From Collinsella aerofaciens (GTDB lineage: Bacteria > Actinomycetota > Coriobacteriia > Coriobacteriales > Coriobacteriaceae), in assembly GCF_005845035.1 (NCBI RefSeq), contig NZ_SPFO01000013.1:1-58582 (forward strand): a stretch of DNA of 58,582 nt, written 5' to 3'. The position numbers and the translations under genes were made by a program. Shown piece by piece: positions 1 through 9,176 of the stretch (the stretch's first letter is position 1; each line of letters starts with the position of its first letter). Under the pieces are notes generated by a model. That model saw nothing but the letters and a program-made list of their open reading frames with translations, ran no database searches and had not been told where the DNA came from.

Positions 1-5
1 GTCGC

Positions 6-48
6 AGCCCCGACCCGCGGTCACGAGCGGGGGCTCCTATCTTTTTAG
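6..48 (+). terminator. Intrinsic terminator of an upstream gene outside the window
   Basis: AGCCCC (6-11) and CCCGC (14-18) can pair with GCGGG (27-31) and GGCT (32-35), and a T run follows at 42-46. It probably ends a plus-strand gene lying left of the window. Confidence 0.6.
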
Positions 49-307
49 TGCCCTCGGATTGGGTCATAGTGTCTGTCCGCGCCAAAACATCGGCGTTGTT
101 ATGGGTAGTCATTGGGGACGTTCTTAAATGACTGGTCGGAAGGGGCACTCTTGTACCAAATCTGCCTGCCCACACCCGGCTCGTCCTGTACTTTACTGAG
201 ATAAAGTGAACGTGTAGATTCGTAACCCACTCGCAACCGTTCTATGGCACGATATTGAACGAATGTATGCTATGCGCCCAAATCTTTTGGGCAGAGTGGG
301 AGACAGT
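49..307. other. Upstream intergenic region with one repeat copy
   Basis: No gene is seen. The stretch holds one copy of the GGGACGTTC-loop hairpin family (107-148) and then the leader of the hydratase gene. No convincing promoter pair is visible. GGGAG at 298-302 sets the start of the downstream gene. Confidence 0.5.
107..148 (+). repeat. GGGACGTTC-loop hairpin, copy A
   Basis: A 7-bp stem, AGTCATT (107-113) with AATGACT (127-133), encloses the loop GGGGACGTTCTTA. A second element, AGGGGCACTCTT, follows. The same loop and trailing element recur near 39589 and 45275 on different stem sequences. Confidence 0.6.
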
Positions 308-2608
308 ATGGTTAAGCTGTACGAGGACGGCATCTACCTGCGCGGTGGCAGCGAGGTTGTGCCTGAGGCCGAGGCTGCCGAGCGCGGTATTACGCAGACG
401 CCCGAGGATGCCAAGCGCGGCACCATCGCGTATTCGATCCTCCAGGCACACAATACGTCCGGCGACCCCGAGGCGCTCAAGATTCGCTTCGACGCCATGG
501 CGAGCCACGACATCACCTTTGTCGGCATCATCCAGACGGCGCGCGCCTCGGGCATGGAGCAGTTCCCGCTGCCCTACGTGCTCACCAACTGCCACAACTC
601 GCTGTGCGCCGTGGGCGGCACCATCAACGAGGACGACCACGTCTTTGGTCTCTCGGCTGCCAAGAAGTACGGCGGCATCTTCGTCCCGCCGCACATCGCC
701 GTCATCCACTCCTTTATGCGTGAGAATTTCGCCGGCTGTGGCAAGATGATCCTGGGCTCCGACTCGCACACCCGCTACGGCGCTCTGGGCACCATGGCCG
801 TGGGCGAGGGCGGTGGCGAGCTGGCAAAGCAGCTGCTGCGCGACACCTACGATGTCGCCTATCCCGGCGTCGTTGCCATCTACCTCACGGGCGCTCCGCG
901 CCCCGGCGTTGGCCCGCACGACGTGGCGCTCGCCATCATCCGTGCCGTCTTTGCCAAGGGTTACGTTAAGAACAAGGTTATGGAGTTCGTGGGCCCCGGT
1001 ATCGCGAGCATGACGACCGACTACCGCAACGGCGTCGACGTCATGACCACCGAGACCACCTGCCTGTCGAGCATCTGGGCCACCGACGAGGACACGCACG
1101 CGTTTTTGACCATGCACGGTCGCGGCGAGGACTACCGCGAGCTCAAGCCCGCCGATGTTGCCTACTACGACGGCTGCGTCGAAGTCGATCTGTCGAGTAT
1201 CAAGCCCATGATCGCGTTGCCGTTCCATCCTTCTAACGGCTTTGAGATCGACGAGCTCAACGAGAACCTCGAGGACATCCTGCATGAGGTGGAGCTCGAG
1301 GCCGCCAAGATCGGCGAGGGCAAGACGCACTTTAGCCTGCTCGACAAGATCGTCGACGGCAAGCTGCACGTGCAGCAGGGCGTTATCGCCGGCTGCTCGG
1401 GCGGCAACTACGACTCCGTGGTCCAGGCTGCTCGCGTGCTCAAGGGCGCTAACACCGGCTGCGGCGAGTTCTCGCTGTCGGTCTATCCCACGAGCCAGCC
1501 CGTGGCACTCGAGCTTACACGCCGCGGCTACATCTACGACCTTATGGAGGCCGGCGCGATTGTGCGCACGGCATTCTGCGGCCCGTGCTTCGGCGCCGGC
1601 GACACGCCTGCCAACAACGGCCTTTCGATCCGCCACACCACGCGCAACTTCCCCAATCGCGAGGGTTCCAAGCCGGGCAACGGTCAGCTGAGCGCCGTGG
1701 CCCTGATGGACGCCCGCTCCATTGCGGCGACGGCTGCCAACGGCGGCGTCCTGACGCCGGCGACCGACCTGCCCGAGGAGACTTGGGACGAGGCCTGCGA
1801 GTACACCTTTGACGACGCGCCGTACAAGAAGCGCGTGTACTGGGGCTTTGGCAAGGCTGAGCCGGCCGACGAGCTGGTCGAGGGCCCCAACATCAAGCCG
1901 TGGCCCGCGATGGAGCCTCTCGGCGACGACATCCTGCTCAAGGTGTGCTCCAAGATCATGGACCCGGTCACTACGACCGACGAGCTCATTCCCTCGGGCG
2001 AGACGAGCTCCTTCCGCTCCAACCCGCTGGGTCTGGCCGAGTTTACGCTCAGCCGTCGCGACCCTGCCTACGTGGGCCGCTCCAAGGAGGTCGACGCGGT
2101 GGAAAAGCGCCGCGTTGCCGGCGAGGCAGCGGGCGACCTGGCGGCACTCGATGCCGAGCTTGCCAGCGTGTTTGAGGCGCTGACCGGCGCGGGTGTCGCG
2201 GCCGATGCCAAGGCGACTGAGTACGGCTCCATGCTCTATGCCAAGAAGCCCGGTGACGGTTCTGCCCGCGAGCAGGCCGCGAGCTGCCAGCGCGTAATTG
2301 GCGGCCTGGCCAACATCGTCCACGAGTACGCCACCAAGCGCTATCGCTCCAACGTGATGAACTGGGGCATGGTGCCCTTCCAGATGGAGGCCGAGCCCAG
2401 CTTTGAGGTGGGCGACTACGTCTTTGTGCCGGGTATCCGCGCCGCGCTCGACGGCGACCTGAAGGACATCGCCGCTTACGTGGTTCGCGCCGATGGTGCG
2501 GTCGAGCAGATTGAGCTCTACATTGCCGATATGACGGCAGAGGAGCGTGCCATCGTCAAGGCCGGCTGCCTGATCAACTACAACAAGTTCAAGGCCGCTG
2601 CCGAGTAA
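308..2608 (+). CDS. Aconitase-family hydratase (YbhJ-like)
   Basis: A 766-residue member of the aconitase superfamily, closest in size and layout to the poorly characterised YbhJ hydratases. The cytoplasmic [4Fe-4S] core is complete: GSDSH at residues 150-154, one cluster cysteine at 363 (GCSGGN) and the CGPC pair at 424 and 427. The C-terminal swivel domain carries GSAREQ at 651-656 where aconitases usually have GSSRE, so one of the two serines is alanine. The start at 308 is chosen over an in-frame ATG at 263 because GGGAG lies just upstream. True aconitase activity is uncertain: YbhJ proteins are hydratase-like with unproven substrate, and no other citric-acid-cycle gene is nearby. A 22-bp perfect hairpin follows the stop. 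Confidence 0.85.
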   Translation: MVKLYEDGIYLRGGSEVVPEAEAAERGITQTPEDAKRGTIAYSILQAHNTSGDPEALKIRFDAMASHDITFVGIIQTARASGMEQFPLPYVLTNCHNSLCAVGGTINEDDHVFGLSAAKKYGGIFVPPHIAVIHSFMRENFAGCGKMILGSDSHTRYGALGTMAVGEGGGELAKQLLRDTYDVAYPGVVAIYLTGAPRPGVGPHDVALAIIRAVFAKGYVKNKVMEFVGPGIASMTTDYRNGVDVMTTETTCLSSIWATDEDTHAFLTMHGRGEDYRELKPADVAYYDGCVEVDLSSIKPMIALPFHPSNGFEIDELNENLEDILHEVELEAAKIGEGKTHFSLLDKIVDGKLHVQQGVIAGCSGGNYDSVVQAARVLKGANTGCGEFSLSVYPTSQPVALELTRRGYIYDLMEAGAIVRTAFCGPCFGAGDTPANNGLSIRHTTRNFPNREGSKPGNGQLSAVALMDARSIAATAANGGVLTPATDLPEETWDEACEYTFDDAPYKKRVYWGFGKAEPADELVEGPNIKPWPAMEPLGDDILLKVCSKIMDPVTTTDELIPSGETSSFRSNPLGLAEFTLSRRDPAYVGRSKEVDAVEKRRVAGEAAGDLAALDAELASVFEALTGAGVAADAKATEYGSMLYAKKPGDGSAREQAASCQRVIGGLANIVHEYATKRYRSNVMNWGMVPFQMEAEPSFEVGDYVFVPGIRAALDGDLKDIAAYVVRADGAVEQIELYIADMTAEERAIVKAGCLINYNKFKAAAE

Positions 2609-2620
2609 CTCTGCTGTACG

Positions 2621-2690
2621 CCCCGGCCACACCTTTCCCTCGTGCTCACGCGCTTCGCGAGGGTCGCCCGAGGGAAAGGTGTGGCCGGGG
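2621..2690 (+). repeat. 22-bp perfect inverted repeat after the hydratase gene
   Basis: Arms at 2621-2642 and 2669-2690 are exact reverse complements (CCCCGGCCACACC...). The 26-nt loop itself can fold (CGCTTCGCG). There is no T run directly after, so it is either a stabilising 3' hairpin or a small palindromic element rather than a simple terminator. Confidence 0.7.
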
Positions 2691-2700
2691 CTACTGCGAC

Positions 2701-2966
2701 GTTCTCGTTGGGTCTTGAGGGACGCTAATAAATAGACTTGTTTGATGCCGCCTCCTTTTATTGGGGCGGCTTCTTTTTGTCGAAAACCACCACGAAGGGG
2801 TAGGCGCCTTTGCGGTGGTTCCGTTTGTCTCGACCTGTAACATCTGGGCCCCTATTTGACGAGCGGCTGTTACAGATTGAGACAAACGATCGCCGCCGAT
2901 CATTTCATCTCAATCTGTAACATCTAGGATCGAAAAGGGCCGCTAGATGTTACAGATCGAGACAGT
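2701..2966 (+). repeat. Composite palindromic repeat, block 1
   Basis: About 265 bases that recur, diverged, at 4032-4294. In order: a terminator-like hairpin (2747-2778), an ACCACCACRAAGG/CTTTGYGGTGGT hairpin, then two consecutive palindromes built on GTCTC-AATCTGTAACATCT. The last arms read AATCTGTAACATCTAG and CTAGATGTTACAGATCGAG. No coding capacity is evident. Confidence 0.7.
2747..2778 (+). terminator. Terminator-like hairpin inside repeat block 1
   Basis: GCCGCC (2747-2752) pairs with GGCGGC (2765-2770), followed by TTCTTTTT. It is the likely end of the hydratase transcript. Confidence 0.65.
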
Positions 2967-3014
2967 GGAACATCGGAACCGAAACCACCACAAAGGTGCC
3001 TGCCTGGCGGGTCC

Positions 3015-3662
3015 TTATTTCGATGGGGCCCAGGTTATTTCATCGTCAAATAGCCAAGTGCGTGCTGAGCCACTGTCGCGCGCTGTCTGTGGATCGGGCT
3101 CGCAAGTTTGTTCGTAGGCATCCTCGGTACACCGATCCATAAAATCGACGACTGCCGTCTGGTCGCCCTCCATGACGTAGATTACGTCGCCATCCGAGAT
3201 ATAGACCCCCGGTCCTTCATTGTCCACGCAGCCGGGGTCGTATGAGACGTTGCACAATTTGCTCCCGTTTGCCGCATCGAGCTCAAGGGTCGAATGATAC
3301 CCGCCAACCATTTGGCCGTTCTTGGCTCGATATGTTGCGGCGCCGTACCACCGCTTAAACGTCTTGCCTTTGAGTAAACTGGTTGCCTTGCCGATAAGCT
3401 GCTCATCTTGGGTATAGCGCGTGGCTCCAAGTTCGATTCGGGGATAGTTACTGACCCCAAGCGCTGCGGGCGTACCGTCGAAATCGACGGTGATCGAATC
3501 GGGTTTGACGATATCGGTGAGGATTTCGATGGGGTAGCTTACGGTTTCAACCGCCGCCTGCGTTGCCGAGGCAGGGAGAAATGCGAGATAGATAATTCCT
3601 ACGCCGACTGCGGTAATCGCAAACGCTAAGACGAGCAGGCCGATATAGGTGGAGCGTTTCAC
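3015..3662 (-). CDS. Membrane-anchored protein of unknown function
   Basis: 215 residues. A basic start (VKRSTYIG) is followed by one hydrophobic segment at about residues 6-28, then a roughly 185-residue extracytoplasmic part with three cysteines that could form disulphides. No known family is recognised. I chose the GTG at 3662: GAGG lies 8 nt upstream, and the ATG nine codons earlier (3689) has no ribosome site. A general architecture match exists at 33920-34393 (short cytoplasmic tail, one span, extracytoplasmic tail) but without convincing sequence similarity. The gene is alone, bracketed by two copies of a composite repeat, so it may be accessory. Confidence 0.6.
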   Translation of the reverse strand: MKRSTYIGLLVLAFAITAVGVGIIYLAFLPASATQAAVETVSYPIEILTDIVKPDSITVDFDGTPAALGVSNYPRIELGATRYTQDEQLIGKATSLLKGKTFKRWYGAATYRAKNGQMVGGYHSTLELDAANGSKLCNVSYDPGCVDNEGPGVYISDGDVIYVMEGDQTAVVDFMDRCTEDAYEQTCEPDPQTARDSGSARTWLFDDEITWAPSK

Positions 3663-3788
3663 GGCGGGTACCTCGCAAACAGTATGCATTCATTAAGATA
3701 AGTGATACCAGCTTACGACAATATTCAAAAGAAAGCGATCGGTCGAAATGACGGGGCGAAAAGGCCCTATTGGGCTTCGATTTGACCT

Positions 3789-3983
3789 CTAATAGGAATA
3801 TTTGCCTCCCCTCATTCTGGGCGAGGGGTCAAAATTGAGTTCACGAGTTTTGCGCAATACTATTCTCACTAAACCCGCTATTTTTACTATAAGCACTATA
3901 AAAACGACAGGGACGATGACGAGAGTATTGTGGCGTACGATAACCAAGCCGTTTAAGCCGGCACCCTTGTCTTGAATCTCCAT
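3789..3983 (-). CDS. Possible 64-residue single-span peptide (doubtful)
   Basis: The translated frame has a hydrophobic stretch in its middle and a basic tail. No ribosome site precedes the ATG, and the frame sits between two repeat blocks. It may be a chance ORF or a fragment; no family is recognised. Confidence 0.2.
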   Translation of the reverse strand: MEIQDKGAGLNGLVIVRHNTLVIVPVVFIVLIVKIAGLVRIVLRKTRELNFDPSPRMRGGKYSY

Positions 3984-4031
3984 CTATATCTGCGCGAACG
4001 GGCTATCGGTGGCTCTCGATTTTGTCGCTGT

Positions 4032-4294
4032 GCTCTCGTTGGATCTTGGGATCGCCAAACGTAGACTGGGCTTGATGTCGCCTCTTTTAATCGGGGCTGA
4101 TTCTTCTCTGGACCACCACAAAGGGGACGGGCATCTTTGTGGTGGTTCTTGGTTTGTCTCGATCTGTAACAGTTAGACCCTAATTTGCCGAGTAGATGTT
4201 ACAGATTGAGACAAACGGGCGCCGTTGGTCATTTCGTCTTGATTTGTAACATCTGGAGCCATAAACAGTCGCTAGATGTTACAGATTGAGATAG
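4032..4294 (+). repeat. Composite palindromic repeat, block 2
   Basis: Same order of elements as 2701-2966, in the same orientation and about 1331 bases downstream: CTCGTTGG..., degenerate GTCGCCTC hairpin, ACCACCACAAAGG hairpin, then two GTAACA palindromes. Substitutions are spread along the copy, so the duplication is not recent. Confidence 0.7.
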
Positions 4295-4468
4295 TAAGGG
4301 GACGAGACCGCAGTGGGTGAGCGTGCCTGCCCCTATCTCTCAATCACTCAGAAAATCTTATATATAGAGACTTAGATTTGTGTATAAGATCGCGCAAAGC
4401 TGGCAACAATACTTCTCGAACAACGTGAAGCCGCCCCGTAGGGCGGCCGCCCCAAGAGAGGTGATTCC

Positions 4469-7096
4469 ATGAGAATCGATAAGCTAGCAATGACGTCGCG
4501 CGAGGCGTTGCAGACCGCCATGAGCACGGCTGCCGACGCGCAGGCCGGCGCGGTGGAGCCGATTCACCTGCTGTCCGCCCTGCTCGGTGCCGGCGAGCGC
4601 AATATCTCCGTGATCATCGAGCGCATCGGTGCCGACCCGGCTCAGCTTGCACGCTCCACGCAGGATGCCATTGACCACGCGCCCAAGGTTTCCGGCGAGG
4701 GTCAGCAGATGGGTCTTTCCAACGAGCTCGTCCGCGTTATCGAGAAGGCCGAGAAGAAGGCCACCAAGATGGGCGACAGCTTTGTGGTGACCGAGCATTT
4801 GCTGATGGCGCTTGCCGAGGACAAGGGCGAGGCCGGTCGTGTACTGCGCGACGCCGGCGTCACCAAGGAGCGCATCGAGCAGGTCTACGAGGAGCTGCGC
4901 GGCGATGACCGCGTGACGTCCGCCGAGGACAAGACACAGTTTGAGGCGCTGGAGCAGTACGGCCGCAATATCTGCGACCTTGCCCGCGCCGGTAAGCTCG
5001 ACCCGGTCATCGGCCGTACCGACGAGATTCGCCGTACCATCCAGGTCCTGTCCCGTCGCACCAAGAACAACCCCGTGCTCATCGGCGAGCCGGGCGTGGG
5101 CAAGACGGCCATCGTCGAGGGCATCGCCCAGCGTATCGTGGCCGGCGACGTGCCGAGCACCCTGCGCGACCGCGACCTCATCGAGCTCGACATGAGCGCG
5201 CTGGTCGCCGGCGCCAAGTACCGCGGCGAGTTTGAGGACCGCTTGAAGGCCGTGCTCAAGGAGGTACAGAAGTCCGAGGGCAAGGTCATCCTGTTCATCG
5301 ATGAGCTCCATACCATCGTGGGCGCGGGTGCCACCGAGGGCTCCATGGACGCCGGCAACATCCTCAAACCGGCGCTCGCCCGTGGCGACCTGCACGCGAT
5401 CGGCGCGACCACGCTCGACGAATACCGCAAGTACATCGAGAAGGACGCGGCGCTCGCCCGTCGTTTCCAGACCGTTATGGTCTCCGAGCCCTCCGTCGAG
5501 GACACCATTTCGATCCTGCGTGGCCTGAAGGAGAAGTACGAGATCTTCCACGGCGTGCATATCACCGATAGCGCGCTCGTGGCAGCTGCCGACCTCTCCG
5601 ATCGCTATATCGCCGACCGCTTCCTGCCCGACAAGGCCATCGATCTGGTCGATGAGGCGGCAAGCCGCCTGCGCATGGAGCTCGACAGCATGCCGGTCGA
5701 GATCGACGCCACCACGCGTCAGCTCACCCAGCTGCAGATCGAGGAGCAGGCGCTCATGAAGGAGACCGATGACGCCTCCAAGGAGCGTCTGGAGGCCCTG
5801 CGCCAAGAGATCGCCGAGGTCCAGGAAAAGCTCAACGTGCAAAAGGCCGGCTGGCTCAACCAAAAGAACGCCATCGACCACGTACAGGAGCTCAAGGGGC
5901 AGCTCGACGAGGCCAAGAGCGAAGAGGAGCGCGCGACGCGCAACGGCGACCTGGGCCGTGCGTCCGAGCTGCGCTACTCCGTGATTCCGGGCCTGCAGCA
6001 GCAGATTCAGGATTCCGAGGCTGCGCTCGAGGCACAAAAGCAGCAGGACGGCGAGGGCCTCAACGAACAGGTGACCTCTGATGAGATCGCCGAGGTCGTG
6101 AGTGCCTGGACCGGCGTGCCCGTGTCCAAGATGATGCAGGGCGAGCTCGACAAGCTGAAAGGCTTGGAGGGCGAGCTGCATAAGCGCGTCATCGGCCAGG
6201 ACGAGGCCGTCTCCGCTGTCGCCGCGGCCGTGCGTCGCAGCCGTGCGGGCCTCTCCGATCCGGACAAGCCCATCGGCAGCTTCTTCTTCCTGGGCCCCAC
6301 CGGCGTGGGCAAGACCGAGCTCGCCAAGGCGCTGGCCGAGTGCCTGTTCGACGACGAGCGTGCGCTCGTGCGTATCGACATGTCCGAGTACATGGAGAAG
6401 TTCAGCGTCCAGCGTCTGATCGGTGCGCCCCCGGGATACGTGGGCTACGACGAGGGCGGCCAGCTCACCGAGGCCGTGCGCCGTCGTCCGTACTCCGTGA
6501 TCTTGCTCGACGAGATGGAGAAGGCTCATCCGGATGTCTTTAACGTGCTGTTGCAGGTGCTCGACGACGGCCGTCTGACCGATGGCCAGGGTCGCCAGGT
6601 GTCCTTCAAGAACACGATTATCATCATGACGTCCAACGTGGGCTCCAAGGCCATCGCCGATCTGTCCGGTAAGGACGAGGAGGAGATGCGCCATCAGGTC
6701 GACGCCGCCATGGCTCAGACCTTCCGCCCCGAGTTCCTCAACCGTATCGATGACATCGTGGTGTTCCATCCGCTCGGTATGGCACAGATCGAGAAGATCG
6801 TCGACATTCAGCTCGCCGACGTCCGCGCGCGTCTGGCCAAGGAACGCATGACGCTTGCCATCACCCCGGCGGCCAAGCAGCTGCTCGCCGTGGGCGGCTT
6901 GGACCCGGTCTTTGGTGCCCGCCCGCTCAAGCGTCTGGTGCAGCGCGAGGTCGTGGATGCCATCGCGGCGGCCATCATCGACGGCACGGTGCGCGAGGGC
7001 GATCAGGTGACGGTCGATGTCGACAAGGACGGCGGCTTTACCGTCGTGTGCGACAATACGCCGGCGGCCACCTACGAGGTCCCCGACGCCGAGTAG
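4469..7096 (+). CDS. clpB: ATP-dependent disaggregase ClpB
   Basis: 875 residues, full length for the family. This AAA+ disaggregase acts with DnaK/DnaJ/GrpE to extract proteins from aggregates in the cytoplasm. It has an N-terminal Clp repeat domain (about 1-145), a first ATPase module with Walker A GEPGVGKT at 206-213, a coiled-coil middle domain (about 405-530) that distinguishes ClpB from ClpA/ClpC, and a second module with GPTGVGKT at 609-616. The start follows AGAGAGGTG, and the N-terminus MRIDKL fits family members. It is transcribed alone; a strong terminator follows. No perfect HspR or HrcA operator is visible upstream. Confidence 0.97.
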   Translation: MRIDKLAMTSREALQTAMSTAADAQAGAVEPIHLLSALLGAGERNISVIIERIGADPAQLARSTQDAIDHAPKVSGEGQQMGLSNELVRVIEKAEKKATKMGDSFVVTEHLLMALAEDKGEAGRVLRDAGVTKERIEQVYEELRGDDRVTSAEDKTQFEALEQYGRNICDLARAGKLDPVIGRTDEIRRTIQVLSRRTKNNPVLIGEPGVGKTAIVEGIAQRIVAGDVPSTLRDRDLIELDMSALVAGAKYRGEFEDRLKAVLKEVQKSEGKVILFIDELHTIVGAGATEGSMDAGNILKPALARGDLHAIGATTLDEYRKYIEKDAALARRFQTVMVSEPSVEDTISILRGLKEKYEIFHGVHITDSALVAAADLSDRYIADRFLPDKAIDLVDEAASRLRMELDSMPVEIDATTRQLTQLQIEEQALMKETDDASKERLEALRQEIAEVQEKLNVQKAGWLNQKNAIDHVQELKGQLDEAKSEEERATRNGDLGRASELRYSVIPGLQQQIQDSEAALEAQKQQDGEGLNEQVTSDEIAEVVSAWTGVPVSKMMQGELDKLKGLEGELHKRVIGQDEAVSAVAAAVRRSRAGLSDPDKPIGSFFFLGPTGVGKTELAKALAECLFDDERALVRIDMSEYMEKFSVQRLIGAPPGYVGYDEGGQLTEAVRRRPYSVILLDEMEKAHPDVFNVLLQVLDDGRLTDGQGRQVSFKNTIIIMTSNVGSKAIADLSGKDEEEMRHQVDAAMAQTFRPEFLNRIDDIVVFHPLGMAQIEKIVDIQLADVRARLAKERMTLAITPAAKQLLAVGGLDPVFGARPLKRLVQREVVDAIAAAIIDGTVREGDQVTVDVDKDGGFTVVCDNTPAATYEVPDAE

Positions 7097-7140
7097 ATTT
7101 TGGGGCAGGCTTTAAACCGCCCCTCATCGCAAAACGCCAA

Positions 7141-7175
7141 GGGCGGTGGATCCAATCGGGTCCGCCGCCCTTTTT
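7141..7175 (+). terminator. clpB terminator
   Basis: GGGCGGTGGA and TCCGCCGCCC form a stem around a short loop, followed by TTTTT at 7171-7175. Confidence 0.85.
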
Positions 7176-7225
7176 CGTGCGACAATCGATGATGTTGAGC
7201 GGATGCGATGCAAGGAGCTATGCAG

Positions 7226-7429
7226 ATGAAAGACGAGAACAAGACGCACGCACCGGTTGCTGAGGCAGCGCCCGCCGCGCCGGTCGCACCGAAGGCTTCT
7301 CCCAAACCGGCGCCCAAGCCGCGCGACCCCTACATCCGTGCCGAGAACGAGGACGATGACGGCTACGATCCCTACAGCGATCGCCGCCCCGAGCGCGAGC
7401 CGATGTTCGAAGCCGACCCCTGGCGCTAA
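7226..7429 (+). CDS. Small proline/alanine-rich acidic-tail protein
   Basis: 67 residues with no recognised family. The first half is rich in Ala/Pro/Lys (PKASPKPAPKPRDP), the second is acidic and tyrosine-containing (ENEDDDGYDPYSD) and ends in FEADPWR. Low complexity suggests a disordered cytoplasmic protein. The start at 7226 has AAGGAG eight bases upstream; two earlier in-frame ATGs (7208, 7220) are placed before or too close to that site. It lies between the clpB terminator and a repeat hairpin and has its own ribosome site, so I consider it a probable real gene. Confidence 0.6.
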   Translation: MKDENKTHAPVAEAAPAAPVAPKASPKPAPKPRDPYIRAENEDDDGYDPYSDRRPEREPMFEADPWR

Positions 7430-7454
7430 GTGCCACCCAAAAGGCCACCAATAT

Positions 7455-7518
7455 GTTGCGGTGAAATAGGGACTGTTTTGCGGTTTGACCAGCAAAAACA
7501 GCCCTATTTCACCGCAAC
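7455..7518. repeat. GTTGCGGTGAAATAG palindromic repeat, copy 1
   Basis: A 17-bp perfect stem: GTTGCGGTGAAATAGGG at 7455-7471 pairs with 7502-7518. The loop is about 30 nt. Related copies lie at 16076-16142 and 19762-19828. Confidence 0.8.
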
Positions 7519-7750
7519 TGCGTTAGGGATTTTTCTACAGGGGGAGGGTAGTCAAAAAAGCCCCGTCCCAAATTGACTGCTCGGGGAGTCGCATTCGAGC
7601 TCGGTTGTCCTCTTAGCCACTCGATATCCTTCGGAGCAATAACGGTGATAAAACTTGCTTAAGTGTTAATCAAGCTACACACAATCTTGCTCTCTAATTA
7701 ATCAAGAATCGCTATAATTTTGATTAGCTAGAGAGCAAGATTGGAGAATC
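7519..7750. other. Upstream region of the AAA_14 ATPase
   Basis: No gene seen. AT-rich relative to its surroundings, with the promoter and long inverted repeat described separately. Confidence 0.5.
7682..7743 (+). promoter_or_regulatory. 24-bp inverted repeat around promoter and ribosome site
   Basis: Left arm 7682-7705 and right arm 7720-7743 match as inverted repeats with two mismatches (CAATCTTGCTCTCTA... / ...TAGAGAGCAAGATTG). A TATAAT box lies between them at 7713-7718, and the right arm runs into GGAG of the ribosome site. It could be a repressor operator or an mRNA hairpin that hides the start. Confidence 0.65.
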
Positions 7751-9103
7751 ATGGCATTCAACGACTTGATCGCCCAGAAAATAAAGGACTTTGAACAGCA
7801 GGGGGTTCCGCAGGTCTTTGAGCGAGACCTTGATCTAGGAAACCCACAGGAGCCAAAGCGCGACAACATCGTAAATGTGATTGTGGGGGCCCGCCGTTGT
7901 GGAAAGACGTATCGCCTGTATCAGGAGATGTGGCGGCTTCAGAACCGGGGCGTCGAGCTTGACCGGATGCTTTACTTCAATTTTGAGGATGAGCGCTTGC
8001 GCCCGTATGAGCCATCGCTGCTGGCGGACGTGCTCGACACGTTCTATGCGCTGTATCCTGTTGCTCGAACCGAGGGCGCTTACATTTTCTTTGACGAGAT
8101 CCAGGAAATTCCCGAATGGGGTGCGTTTCTGCGGCGTGTAGTCGATACGGAGAAAGCGACCGTCTATGTGACGGGATCTTCTTCTAAGATGCTGTCCTCA
8201 GAACTTAAGAGCGAGTTCAGGGGTCGTTCTCTTGTGCGAGAGCTTTTTCCGTTGAGTTTTTCGGAATACGTTCGATATAAGACGGGGAGCGTTCTCGAGT
8301 CAGATGCGACCTTTTCCCCGAGCGATGCAGCGCTGCTTCGACATCATCTGATCGGGTATCTTGAACGAGGGGGATTCATCGCGACACTTGAGCAGACGCC
8401 TGCAGACGCGATTCAGCTGCTACAGGAATATGCTTCGCGAACGGTCGCCATGGACGTCGTTGAACGTTACGACGTCAAGAACCCTCGCCTGGCATCGCTG
8501 TTCTTGACGCGGTGTATGGCATCTTCGGGACGAGAGCTGTCAGTGAACAAAGTGTACAACGAGTTCAAGAGCAGACAGATACCCGTCAGTCGTAATTCGC
8601 TCAGCGACTTACTTGAGTATTATGAGGACGCCTATCTGTTATTTTCTGTGCCGGAGTTCATGCGTTCACTGGCAAATAACATGCGGTCTGCGTCTAAGGT
8701 CTACGCTGTCGACCCTGCGATGTTTGGAGCATTCTCTCCCGCATCGGCATTGGACCAGGGCCAGAGGCTCGAGACCGCAGTGTTCAATGCGCTAAGAAGA
8801 AGGACTCCCGCGGTGAGGACCGGCTCGGTCTGCCGCCTGCTAATCAAAGAGAAGAGCAAAAGCCATGAGGTGGACTTTGTGGCTGGGGATGCGCTTCTCA
8901 TGCGGGCTTATAGCCTGATTCAGGTGAGTGCGGATATGGCAAGTGAGAAAACGCGCGAGCGCGAAATCGCCGCGCTTGATGCCTCGATGGCCCAGTTTGA
9001 TCTTGGCGAGTCGGCAATCGTTACCATGGATGAACAGACCGATATTCCATGCGAGCACGGTGTGGTACACGTTATGCCCGCATGGAAGTGGCTCCTTGCC
9101 TAA
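7751..9103 (+). CDS. AAA_14/DUF4143-type ATPase
   Basis: 450 residues. N-terminal P-loop ATPase with Walker A GARRCGKT at 46-53 and Walker B IFFDEI around residue 112-117, followed by a C-terminal region typical of the DUF4143 partner domain. This two-domain family is widespread in gut anaerobes and archaea; its biological role is unknown. The ribosome site is GGAG five bases before ATG. Base composition is lower in GC, and codons such as TTG, AGG and TCT are more frequent than in neighbouring genes, which suggests acquisition by transfer. It stands alone, convergent with the next gene. Confidence 0.85.
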   Translation: MAFNDLIAQKIKDFEQQGVPQVFERDLDLGNPQEPKRDNIVNVIVGARRCGKTYRLYQEMWRLQNRGVELDRMLYFNFEDERLRPYEPSLLADVLDTFYALYPVARTEGAYIFFDEIQEIPEWGAFLRRVVDTEKATVYVTGSSSKMLSSELKSEFRGRSLVRELFPLSFSEYVRYKTGSVLESDATFSPSDAALLRHHLIGYLERGGFIATLEQTPADAIQLLQEYASRTVAMDVVERYDVKNPRLASLFLTRCMASSGRELSVNKVYNEFKSRQIPVSRNSLSDLLEYYEDAYLLFSVPEFMRSLANNMRSASKVYAVDPAMFGAFSPASALDQGQRLETAVFNALRRRTPAVRTGSVCRLLIKEKSKSHEVDFVAGDALLMRAYSLIQVSADMASEKTREREIAALDASMAQFDLGESAIVTMDEQTDIPCEHGVVHVMPAWKWLLA

Positions 9104-9176
9104 TCATCTATGGGCCTGTGGGGTCAGGACCTCCTGGCTCCTTCATCACGGTTGGGGAGCACCTTGCTGCGCCAGG

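Larger units (their letters stand above)
3663..4468. other. Long intergenic region before clpB
   Basis: Contains a doubtful small ORF (3789-3983), composite repeat block 2 (4032-4294) and the clpB upstream region. CTTATA at 4357 and TATAAG at 4383 form a 32-bp interrupted palindrome that could mark a heat-shock control site, but it matches neither the HAIR (CTTGAGT-N7-ACTCAAG) nor the CIRCE consensus. GCCGCCCCGTAGGGCGGC (4431-4448) is a small hairpin close to the clpB ribosome site. Confidence 0.5.

Noticed and set aside
242..2632. 796-residue minus-strand frame opposite the hydratase gene
   Set aside because: Antisense shadow; low-complexity Leu/Val/Ala/His composition and no family features.
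4294..4468. HspR (HAIR) or HrcA (CIRCE) operator before clpB
   Set aside because: Only an imperfect CTTATA/TATAAG palindrome is present; neither consensus is matched.
4484..6769. 761-residue minus-strand frame opposite clpB
   Set aside because: Antisense shadow of the ClpB gene.
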